Positions 1 to 3,856 of a stretch of DNA of 5,483 bases are shown here, in pieces; position 1 is the first letter of the stretch, and each line of letters starts with the position of its first letter. Made by a program: the position numbers and the translations under genes. The notes beneath the pieces were generated by a model. The model saw nothing but the letters and a program-made list of their open reading frames with translations, was not told where the DNA came from and searched no databases. This stretch comes from Clostridioides sp. GTDB taxonomy: Bacteria; Bacillota; Clostridia; Peptostreptococcales; Peptostreptococcaceae. Location: assembly GCA_031272305.1 (NCBI GenBank), contig JAISUA010000129.1, positions 1 through 5,483 of the forward strand, given 5' to 3'.

Positions 1-245
1 TCTTTTTCTAGTTTTGTAACTGTATATTGCATAGCATTCGCAGTATTTCCTCTCATGCTAGAAAAAACTATACATCCTATTATAATAACTATTCCTACAA
101 TTCCTGATATTATCGAGTATCGTATTTTTTCTTGTTTTGTTAAGTTTCTAAATTTTGTATTTAATCTTGTGATTATATTTCCTTCTTTATTGAATTTTTT
201 AGTCAAATTCTTCTCTTTATATTTTGTGAATTTTACTTTACTCAT
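1..245 (-). CDS. N-terminal part of a membrane-anchored protein, possibly a HlyD/MacA-like efflux adaptor (runs off the left edge)
   Basis: The reading frame opens at ATG 243-245 and stays open to the window edge, giving 81 complete codons. An AGAAGGGTG ribosome binding site lies at 251-259, five bases before the ATG. The protein starts with about 42 mostly basic, hydrophilic residues, then has one strongly hydrophobic segment at about residues 44-62 (SIISGIVGIVIIIGCIVFS), then an extracytoplasmic beginning ending YTVTKLEK. A basic cytoplasmic tail, a single helix and a Y-x-V-x-K-x-E-K stretch soon after it is how many Gram-positive HlyD/MacA-type adaptors of ABC exporters begin; this is inferred from a short fragment. 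The rest, including any lipoyl/barrel-sandwich domain, lies outside the window, and an ABC ATPase and permease would be expected beyond the left edge. Any other single-pass membrane protein remains possible. The frame and start are well supported; the function is tentative. Confidence 0.6.
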   Translation of the reverse strand, partial: MSKVKFTKYKEKNLTKKFNKEGNIITRLNTKFRNLTKQEKIRYSIISGIVGIVIIIGCIVFSSMRGNTANAMQYTVTKLEK

Positions 246-272
246 TATTTCACCCTTCTGTTTTGTTAGATT

Positions 273-344
273 ATTTATAATTTGAATATTTTTGTCATTT
301 GTAATTTGAATGTTTGTCTTATTTATAATTCGAATCTTTGTGCC
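273..344. repeat. Three tandem 24-bp direct repeats upstream of the possible efflux adaptor
   Basis: Three diverged units with an exact 24-base period lie at 273-296, 297-320 and 321-344. On the plus strand they share a start of ATTT(A/G)TAATT(T/C)GAAT followed by a T-rich half containing TTTGT. The array ends 27 bases before the ATG of the possible efflux adaptor gene, so it should lie in its 5' leader if the promoter suggested at 367-394 is real. No stop-free frame with a start supports coding here. It may be a repeated regulator-binding site or simple tandem expansion. Confidence 0.6.
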
Positions 345-347
345 AAC

Positions 348-396
348 TTTTGATCAAAACTTTAAAACTATATCTAATAAAAAAGTTTGATCAAAA
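348..396 (-). promoter_or_regulatory. Putative promoter bracketed by two TGATCA palindromes (candidate operator pair)
   Basis: TTTTGATCAAAA at 348-359 is a perfect 12-bp palindrome, and a second TTTGATCAAA lies at 387-396; the TGATCA centres are 37 bp apart. On the minus strand, TTGATC (394-389), a 16-base spacer and TATAGT (372-367) form a plausible sigma-A promoter. One palindrome covers the -35 box and the other sits near the predicted start of transcription, a layout typical of a repressor operator pair. The two palindromes also pair as a long hairpin, 348-363 with 382-396 and one bulged base, so part of the signal could serve as an end for the upstream gene. However, no U-run follows on the minus strand, which argues against a standard terminator. 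Confidence 0.4.
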
Positions 397-424
397 ATAG
401 CAATAATATTGACAATTATCGTAT

Positions 425-1207
425 TTATTTTTCTAATTTAAACAAATATTTGATAGACATAACTACTGGTAGTAAATATAGTAAAGTTATAAAATAAGAA
501 ATACCCATAATTATATTAACAAACATTTCTGGAAGTACTCCAGCAGATGTTATTCCAGCACTACCTCCATTTGTAAGTATATTTAAAATAATGCTTACAA
601 ACATAAATCCTATTGAAACATAGTATGGAAGTTTAGATGGTACTTCTCCTTCTTTAAGCTTCTTATTTGATTTTACATATGAAATTATAAGATACACTGC
701 TACAATTAGAGATAGTATTAACTCTATCTTAGCCATTGGTCCAGAAGTTGCTTCCATCATTTTTACTTGTAATCCAGGATCATTATTTAAAGCAGGATCA
801 TTTAAATATGAATACATATCTGGATTCGGGAAAAATACTATACTTATGGTCGATAATTTTGATAAAAATCCTAATCCTTCAAATACTAATGAAATTATAG
901 TCCATTTCTTTGCTTTTCCTAAATAATAATAAAACTCATCATCCTTTAATTTAACAGATTCACTATCTTCTTTGTGGTAAATTTCATTTTCATTTGACCC
1001 ATTCTTTTCTTCTTCGTTAACTTCATCTTGATTTAAGTTATTTCTTTCTCCTTCGTTGGCTTCATCTTGATTTAAGTTACTTCTTTCTTCTTCGTTAACT
1101 TCACCTAGATTTAAATTACTTGTTTCTCCTTCGTTAACTTCACCTAGATTTAAATCTTTCTTTTCTTCTGCAGTTTCAAAATTATTATTTTTTTCAAATT
1201 CATTCAT
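425..1207 (-). CDS. Hypothetical four-helix membrane protein with an acidic repeat N-terminal tail
   Basis: This is a 260-residue protein that I do not recognise. The start ATG at 1205-1207 is backed by a strong AGGGGGAG ribosome binding site at 1213-1220, five bases upstream. Residues 1-98 are hydrophilic and rich in Asn and Glu. Within them residues 18-69 are four 13-residue repeats of the type NLN(LG/QD)E(V/A)NE(G/E)E. The remainder has four probable membrane helices at about 102-126, 159-178, 194-213 and 229-253. The loop after helix 1 is Asn/Asp/Pro-rich (about 127-145), and the short loop between helices 2 and 3 is Lys-rich, KSNKKLKEGEVPSK at 179-192. By the positive-inside rule the Lys-rich loop and the tail would be cytoplasmic. 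It stands alone with its own consensus promoter (1302-1331), and purA upstream ends in a strong terminator. No enzymatic motif is visible and the length may vary between strains through repeat gain or loss. Coding is near certain; function is unknown. Confidence 0.85.
   Translation of the reverse strand: MNEFEKNNNFETAEEKKDLNLGEVNEGETSNLNLGEVNEEERSNLNQDEANEGERNNLNQDEVNEEEKNGSNENEIYHKEDSESVKLKDDEFYYYLGKAKKWTIISLVFEGLGFLSKLSTISIVFFPNPDMYSYLNDPALNNDPGLQVKMMEATSGPMAKIELILSLIVAVYLIISYVKSNKKLKEGEVPSKLPYYVSIGFMFVSIILNILTNGGSAGITSAGVLPEMFVNIIMGISYFITLLYLLPVVMSIKYLFKLEK
1001..1156 (-). repeat. Four in-frame 39-bp tandem repeats in the membrane-protein gene
   Basis: Four consecutive 39-base units encode residues 18-69 as 13-residue repeats: (D)LNLGEVNEGETS, NLNLGEVNEEERS, NLNQDEANEGERN, NLNQDEVNEEEKN. 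A TTAAC/TTGGC landmark recurs at 1017, 1056, 1095 and 1134, exactly 39 bases apart. Units alternate G/E at residue 10 (NEGE, NEEE, NEGE, NEEE), which suggests that a two-unit block (78 bp) was itself duplicated. The first pair carries LG and the second pair QD at residues 4-5. Unit length is a multiple of three, so copy-number change keeps the frame. Confidence 0.9.
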
Positions 1208-1239
1208 TTAAACTCCCCCTTCTTATTTTATTAATATGA

Positions 1240-1267
1240 ACTAGGTTTCTCTAAAATGAATCCTAGT
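1240..1267 (-). promoter_or_regulatory. Hairpin in the 5' leader of the membrane-protein gene
   Basis: ACTAGG (1240-1245) and CCTAGT (1262-1267) pair perfectly. After a 1x1 mismatch, TTC (1247-1249) pairs with GAA (1258-1260), leaving an 8-base loop. The structure lies between the predicted start of transcription (about 1295) and the ribosome binding site (1213-1220), so it would form in the mRNA leader. It has no U-run and does not block the ribosome site directly. It may stabilise the transcript or be incidental. Confidence 0.4.
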
Positions 1268-1301
1268 ATAAATTTAAGTATTATTTCATTAATACAATGC
1301 A

Positions 1302-1331
1302 ATTATATCAATATTTCTACTATCTTGTCAA
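1302..1331 (-). promoter_or_regulatory. Perfect-consensus extended -10 promoter of the membrane-protein gene
   Basis: On the minus strand TTGACA (1331-1326) and TATAAT (1307-1302) are both exact sigma-A consensus hexamers. The spacer is 18 bases and a TG extended -10 element immediately precedes the second box (TGATATAAT). Transcription should start near 1295, giving a leader of roughly 88 bases before ATG 1207. The strength of this promoter implies high, independent expression of the 260-residue membrane protein. Confidence 0.8.
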
Positions 1332-1441
1332 GTTGTTTATGTAAATTATAATAATTGATATAATAATTATAGTTGATTTTTTTGCATACCAAAACAAAAG
1401 TCAGTATAAAATATTTTTGAAAACATTTTTTAGCTACTTTT

Positions 1442-1497
1442 AAAATAATATCTCTTAAAAATAATATCTCTTAAAAATAATGTCTCTTAAAAATAAT
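1442..1497. repeat. 16-bp tandem repeat, three full units and a half
   Basis: The unit AAAATAATATCTCTTA occurs at 1442-1457 and 1458-1473. A single-base variant (TGTCTC) lies at 1474-1489, and a partial AAAATAAT at 1490-1497. The TCTCTTA part also occurs in the arm of the nearby terminator at 1563-1573. It lies in the non-coding gap between purA and the membrane-protein promoter. It may be simple slippage expansion; no function is evident. Confidence 0.75.
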
Positions 1498-1554
1498 AAT
1501 AGTTCACGCAAAATCGCAAATATTGATGCTATCAAAACAATTTCTATTGTACTT

Positions 1555-1617
1555 AAAAAAATTAAATCTCTTACAATGTTTTATTTCTATATAACACTAT
1601 AAGAGATTTATTTTTTT
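1555..1617. terminator. Bidirectional rho-independent terminator after purA
   Basis: TAAATCTCTTA (1563-1573) and TAAGAGATTTA (1600-1610) form a perfect 11-bp stem. In the 26-base loop TGTT (1577-1580) can pair further with AACA (1593-1596). On the minus strand, the direction of purA, the stem is followed by seven T's (1561-1555). On the plus strand it is followed by T's at 1611-1617. It ends the purA transcript about 64-111 bases after its stop codon and insulates the next gene. Confidence 0.8.
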
Positions 1618-1623
1618 CTATAT

Positions 1624-1648
1624 ATCCTACTATAAATCTATAGAGGAT
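1624..1648. other. Short hairpin between the purA stop codon and its terminator
   Basis: ATCCTACTATA (1624-1634) pairs with TATAGAGGAT (1639-1648) through ten base pairs with one bulged A (1629) and a four-base loop. It begins 25 bases after the purA stop codon. No T-run follows on the minus strand, so it is not a terminator for purA by itself. It may protect the mRNA 3' end or be incidental. Confidence 0.4.
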
Positions 1649-1673
1649 TTTCAAATTCGTTGAATTTATACAA

Positions 1674-2966
1674 TTATTTTTCAAATATATTTCTTCTAAC
1701 TATTGTTTGTAATCTTCCAGGACCTACAGATACTATATCTACACTTACACCTATAAGTTCTTCGATTCTTCTTACATAGTTCTTAGCATTTTCAGGAAGT
1801 TCATCAAAATCTGTTACTCCTGTTATATCTTCATTCCAACCATCTAATTCTTCATAGATTGGTTCACATTTTGCAAGGTCATCAAGTGACGCTGGAAAAT
1901 TCTTTATTATTTTGTCGCCCATTTTGTAAGCTGTACAAATTCTTAATTTATCAAAACCAGTAAGCACATCAAGCAACATAAATGCTATACTTGTAAGACC
2001 ATTTACTCTTGCTGCATAACTAACCATAACAGCATCGAACCAACCACATCTTCTAGGTCTACCTGTTACAACACCAAATTCATGTCCATTTTTTCTGATT
2101 GTTTCACCGATTTCGTTATCTTGTTCTGTTACGAATGGTCCTTCTCCTACTCTTGTTGTATATGCTTTTACTATTCCTACTACATCTTTTATCATATTAG
2201 GACCGATACCAGCACCTACAGCAAATCCTCCTGATATAGGATGAGAAGAAGTTACATAAGGATATGTTCCAAGGTCTAGATCCAAGAAAGTTCCTTGAGC
2301 ACCTTCGAACAATACTTTTTTGCCTTCTTTTATCGCATCGTAAACAATTACTGTTGTATCATCTACATATCTTCTGATTTTGTCAGCATATCCTAGATAT
2401 TCATTGTAGATTGTTTCGAAATCAAAAAGTTCTTCTTTTCCGTAGATATTTTTCACTATTTTATTCTTAGCTATTATTTGAGCAGATAATTTTTTCTTAA
2501 AAATGTCTTTATCCATCAAATCGCAAATTCTTATGCCTGAACGTTCTGTTTTATCCATATAACAAGGACCTATACCATTTTTAGTTGTCCCTATTTTTTG
2601 ATCTCCTCTTGCTTCTTCTGAAAGAGCGTCCAATTCTTTATGATAAGGCATAATAACATGTGCTCTATCACTTATTTTTATCTTATCATGATGAACTTGA
2701 CCTTCCTCAAAATTTTCAAGCTCTTTTAGAAATCCTTTTGGATCAAATACTATTCCATTACCTATTACATTTACCGCTTCAGGATTTAATATTCCTGATG
2801 GAATAAGACGAAGTGCATATTTTTTCCCGTCAACAACTAGTGTATGACCTGCGTTATTTCCACCTTGTGCTCTGATGACAACATCAGATTGAGTAGCAAG
2901 GAAATCTATAACTTTACCTTTCCCTTCGTCTCCCCACTGAGAACCTACAACTGCAACTGTTTTCAT
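1674..2966 (-). CDS. purA: Adenylosuccinate synthetase
   Basis: PurA joins IMP and aspartate using GTP to give adenylosuccinate, the first step from IMP to AMP, in the cytoplasm. The 430-residue length is normal for the family. The N-terminus MKTVAVVGSQWGDEGKGK carries the phosphate-binding loop (G12-K18) with the catalytic Asp13. GGNNAGHT holds catalytic His41. GIGPCYMDKTER at 131-142 matches the family signature. FEGAQGTFLDLDLGTYPYVTSSHP, VGEGPFVTE, VTGRPRRCGWFD and the C-terminal SVGPGR are further family blocks. No key residue seems missing. The frame stays open upstream to a TTG at 3050, but ATG 2964-2966 is the true start: AGAGGTG lies five bases before it, family homology begins there, and the upstream stretch contains the promoter. 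The gene follows the 133-residue unknown gene but has its own promoter with PurBox-like sites, which points to PurR control, and a strong terminator downstream. Confidence 0.98.
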   Translation of the reverse strand: MKTVAVVGSQWGDEGKGKVIDFLATQSDVVIRAQGGNNAGHTLVVDGKKYALRLIPSGILNPEAVNVIGNGIVFDPKGFLKELENFEEGQVHHDKIKISDRAHVIMPYHKELDALSEEARGDQKIGTTKNGIGPCYMDKTERSGIRICDLMDKDIFKKKLSAQIIAKNKIVKNIYGKEELFDFETIYNEYLGYADKIRRYVDDTTVIVYDAIKEGKKVLFEGAQGTFLDLDLGTYPYVTSSHPISGGFAVGAGIGPNMIKDVVGIVKAYTTRVGEGPFVTEQDNEIGETIRKNGHEFGVVTGRPRRCGWFDAVMVSYAARVNGLTSIAFMLLDVLTGFDKLRICTAYKMGDKIIKNFPASLDDLAKCEPIYEELDGWNEDITGVTDFDELPENAKNYVRRIEELIGVSVDIVSVGPGRLQTIVRRNIFEK

Positions 2967-2971
2967 TTCTT

Positions 2972-2978
2972 CACCTCT
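2972..2978 (-). promoter_or_regulatory. Ribosome binding site fixing the purA start
   Basis: On the minus strand AGAGGTG lies five bases before ATG 2964-2966. It selects this ATG over the in-frame upstream TTG (3050) and ATGs, none of which has a comparable site. Confidence 0.85.
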
Positions 2979-3003
2979 GTATCTTTTATACAACTTATAA
3001 TAT

Positions 3004-3038
3004 CGAATATTTAACATATATATTCTATCAAATATTCG
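3004..3038 (-). promoter_or_regulatory. Candidate PurR operator: inverted pair of PurBox-like half sites
   Basis: On the minus strand CGAATATTT (3038-3030) and its exact inverse AAATATTCG (3012-3004) are separated by 17 bases. From established knowledge, the purine repressor PurR of Bacillus subtilis binds two inverted PurBoxes with a conserved central CGAA (CGAAYATTA-like), 16-17 bases apart, in front of purine genes including purA. Core, orientation and spacing all agree here. The first half site lies in the spacer of the purA promoter, the -10 box lies between the half sites, and the second half site lies at the predicted start of transcription, an effective repressor position. Flanking bases beyond the CGAATATTT core match the 14-base consensus less clearly. 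Confidence 0.65.
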
Positions 3039-3050
3039 CATATATTTCAA
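3022..3050 (-). promoter_or_regulatory. Promoter of purA
   Basis: On the minus strand TTGAAA (3050-3045), a 17-base spacer and TAGAAT (3027-3022), preceded by the extended -10 dinucleotide TG, form a good sigma-A promoter. Transcription should start near 3015, about 48 bases before the purA start codon. It overlaps the PurBox-like inverted repeat. Confidence 0.75.
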
Positions 3051-3091
3051 TGTTTTTAGATTATTTTAGAATAATATACGTATTTATTAAC

Positions 3092-3148
3092 TCTCATAAC
3101 GAACGACATTCATCACCCACCTGTATGAGATGAGCGACTTCTGCCTAA
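3092..3148 (-). mobile_element. Possible IS200/IS605-type end sequence (remnant), between purA and the small gene
   Basis: Read on the minus strand this stretch runs from TTAGGCAGAAGTCGC through CATCTCATACAGGTGGG and GATGAATGTCGTTCG to TATGAGAG. It is much richer in G and C than its surroundings. TCTCATA (3092-3098) pairs with TATGAGA (3124-3130), and GCTCA (3131-3135) can pair with the GGGT region near 3115-3119 through some G-U pairs. The GGCAGAAGTCGC and GATGAATGTCG blocks resemble, from memory, structured ends found beside TnpA/TnpB elements in Clostridia; I could not check this. No transposase reading frame is present. It could also be an unrelated structured RNA or attenuator. Confidence 0.35.
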
Positions 3149-3224
3149 ATTATATTAAAAAAAGTCTTCTTAATATATTCTTCTAACTGAATTATGTTAA
3201 AAAAGTCCTCTTATATATTCTTCT
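3149..3224. repeat. Imperfect tandem duplication of the 3' end of the small gene
   Basis: 3191-3224 holds the last codons and stop of the 133-residue gene, and 3149-3184 repeats it with two substitutions and two single-base length differences over 36 bases. The repeat unit is about 42 bases. On the minus strand the gene ends GAAGAATATATAAGAGGAC then T's and TAA, and the copy after the stop reads GAAGAATATATTAAGAAGAC then T's. The copy is out of the gene's frame use and appears non-coding. It ends exactly where the possible IS-type end begins (3148), so the duplication and insertion may be linked. Confidence 0.7.
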
Positions 3225-3598
3225 GCATTGTAAATATCTTCTAATTTCAAAATTTCTTCTTCAGAATCACTGATTTTCGAAACTACACATTCGACATCTT
3301 GAATATCTTTTATATCAAAAAGTTTAATTTCTTCTCCAACCAATGTATTCGTTATGTTTATTGCAACTTTTTCTAAATTTTTTTCTGCTGTGTCTTTTTC
3401 TAAGGATTTTACTACTGTATCTTTTTCTAAATTTTTTTCTGCTATGTCTTTTTCTAAGGATTTTTCTAATCTATTTTTGAAGGTAGCATATACAATCAAA
3501 CTTTCTTTTTTATTTTTATCAACTATTCTTATTAAATTCATATCTTGTCCAACAATTTTTGATTTTGGATAGAAATAATAAATTTCTAAAGCGTTCAT
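3197..3598 (-). CDS. Hypothetical 133-residue protein with charged 9-residue repeats
   Basis: I do not recognise this protein. The frame is open to a GTG at 3706, but ATG 3596-3598 is preferred. It has an ideal GGAGG ribosome site (3605-3609) six bases upstream, whereas the GTG has none and lies inside a DnaA box. From that start residues 1-45 look like a compact beta-rich domain (MNALEIYYFYPKSK, LIRIVDKNKKESLIVYATF). Residues 46-81 are four 9-residue repeats K(S/N)LEKD(T/I)(A/V)(E/V), likely a charged helix or coiled coil. Residues 82-133 are acidic (VGEEIKLFDIKDIQDVEC..., SDSEEEILKLEDIYNAEEYIRGLF). No signal peptide or membrane segment is seen. It lies between dnaB and purA on the same strand, behind a DnaA-box cluster, so DnaA-linked expression is possible but inferred. 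It may be a lineage-specific or degenerating gene, since its 3' end is duplicated downstream. Confidence 0.7.
   Translation of the reverse strand: MNALEIYYFYPKSKIVGQDMNLIRIVDKNKKESLIVYATFKNRLEKSLEKDIAEKNLEKDTVVKSLEKDTAEKNLEKVAINITNTLVGEEIKLFDIKDIQDVECVVSKISDSEEEILKLEDIYNAEEYIRGLF
3356..3463 (-). repeat. Four in-frame 27-bp repeats (two 54-bp units) inside the small gene
   Basis: The segment encodes KSLEKDIAE, KNLEKDTVV, KSLEKDTAE and KNLEKVAIN. The order S, N, S, N at the second residue shows that an earlier 18-residue (54-bp) block was duplicated. At DNA level the units share TCTTTTTCTAA cores on the plus strand. The period is a multiple of three, so the frame is kept. The repeat interrupts what otherwise looks like two small folded parts. 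Confidence 0.85.
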
Positions 3599-3604
3599 AA
3601 TTTT

Positions 3605-3609
3605 CCTCC
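3605..3609 (-). promoter_or_regulatory. Ribosome binding site fixing the start of the small gene
   Basis: On the minus strand GGAGG followed by AAAATT precedes ATG 3598-3596. It shows that translation starts here and not at the GTG 108 bases upstream, so the DnaA-box region is a leader or intergenic sequence and not coding. Confidence 0.85.
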
Positions 3610-3614
3610 ATATT

Positions 3615-3812
3615 TTATCCACAGATATTCTACTTTTTTCTGTGGATATTGTGTATAAATCACTTAGTAATTTCAATAAATATATAAATTCTTTTTTGTT
3701 ATCCACAACTTTTTTATTTTATACAGATATTTTATGTGAATAAAAGTAGTGAAATATTATTTCAAACTTATCTATTTGATCCACATATCAAAAAATTCTT
3801 TTCTTATCCACT
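3615..3812. promoter_or_regulatory. Cluster of seven DnaA-box-like sites between dnaB and the small gene
   Basis: Against the consensus TTATCCACA, two sites are perfect on the plus strand (3615-3623 and 3699-3707). Five more have one mismatch: 3641-3649 and 3650-3658 (minus strand, adjacent), 3735-3743 (minus), 3777-3785 (plus) and 3804-3812 (plus). I noticed no perfect box elsewhere in the window. The interval is non-coding and very AT-rich between the boxes. DnaA, the initiator ATPase, binds such clusters at oriC, at DnaA-titrating or reactivating sites, and in promoters it controls. Its place beside the helicase gene dnaB suggests a DnaA-responsive control region or a near-origin DnaA site. 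The usual oriC neighbours dnaA, dnaN and rpmH are not in the window, so calling it the origin is not justified. Confidence 0.7.
3616..3648. repeat. Inverted pair of DnaA boxes that forms a hairpin before the small gene's ribosome site
   Basis: TATCCACAGA (3616-3625) and TCTGTGGATA (3639-3648) are exact inverse copies around a 13-base spacer. In DNA they are two facing DnaA boxes. In the minus-strand mRNA they would make a 10-bp hairpin that ends six bases before GGAGG (3605-3609) of the small gene. It could therefore couple DnaA binding or RNA structure to expression of that gene. Confidence 0.6.
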
Positions 3813-3820
3813 AGATCACT

Positions 3821-3855
3821 GAACCTCCCACGACTGAAGTCGAGGGGTTCTTAGG
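3821..3855 (-). mobile_element. Solo palindrome resembling the right end of an IS200/IS605-IS1341 (TnpB-type) element
   Basis: On the minus strand it reads CCTAAGAACCCC, TCGACTTCAGTCG, TGGGAGGTTC. CGAC (3831-3834) and GTCG (3839-3842) close a TGAA loop. CCC/GGG pairs and GAA/TTC outer pairs (3821-3823 with 3848-3850) extend the stem with one mismatch and two bulges. A CCCACGACTTCAGTCGTGGG-like hairpin ending in AGGTTCA is, from memory, the typical terminal hairpin after tnpB in clostridial elements, where it is also the scaffold end of the omega-RNA. Here no tnpB precedes it: dnaB ends only 42 bases away. So it is a solo end, a small non-autonomous derivative or a deletion remnant. It does not serve as a terminator, having no U-run. 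Confidence 0.55.
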
Positions 3856-3856
3856 T

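Noticed and set aside
72..74. Lipobox-like IIGC (Cys58) in the N-terminal membrane protein, suggesting a lipoprotein
   Set aside because: The cytoplasmic part before it is more than 40 residues long and hydrophobic residues continue after the Cys, which fits a membrane helix better than a lipoprotein signal.
55..285. Plus-strand open frame of 76 codons
   Set aside because: It lies antisense to the ATG and ribosome site of the minus-strand membrane-anchored protein, has no ribosome site of its own, and its hydrophobic product mirrors the T-rich complement.
348..396. FNR/CRP-type site (TTGAT-N4-ATCAA)
   Set aside because: The two half sites TTTGA/TCAAA abut with no four-base spacer, unlike FNR or CRP operators.
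2967..3050. 28-codon N-terminal extension of PurA from TTG 3050
   Set aside because: The family begins at MKTVAVVGSQWGDEGKGK, AGAGGTG precedes that ATG, and the extension overlaps the promoter.
3354..3572. Plus-strand open frame of 72 codons with repeats
   Set aside because: It is the reverse complement of the 27-bp repeats inside the minus-strand small gene; its Phe/Ser-rich repeat sequence is a shadow.
3599..3706. 36-codon N-terminal extension of the small gene from GTG 3706
   Set aside because: The GTG has no ribosome site and is part of a perfect DnaA box, while ATG 3598 has an ideal GGAGG; the stretch also holds further DnaA boxes.
3615..3812. Calling the DnaA-box cluster the chromosomal origin (oriC)
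   Set aside because: dnaA, dnaN, rpmH and a clear GATC-rich or DnaA-trio unwinding element are not visible; only a cluster of boxes is supported.
3092..3855. CRISPR array
   Set aside because: The repeats here are coding tandem repeats, a tail duplication and solitary palindromes; no regularly spaced identical repeats with unique spacers are present.
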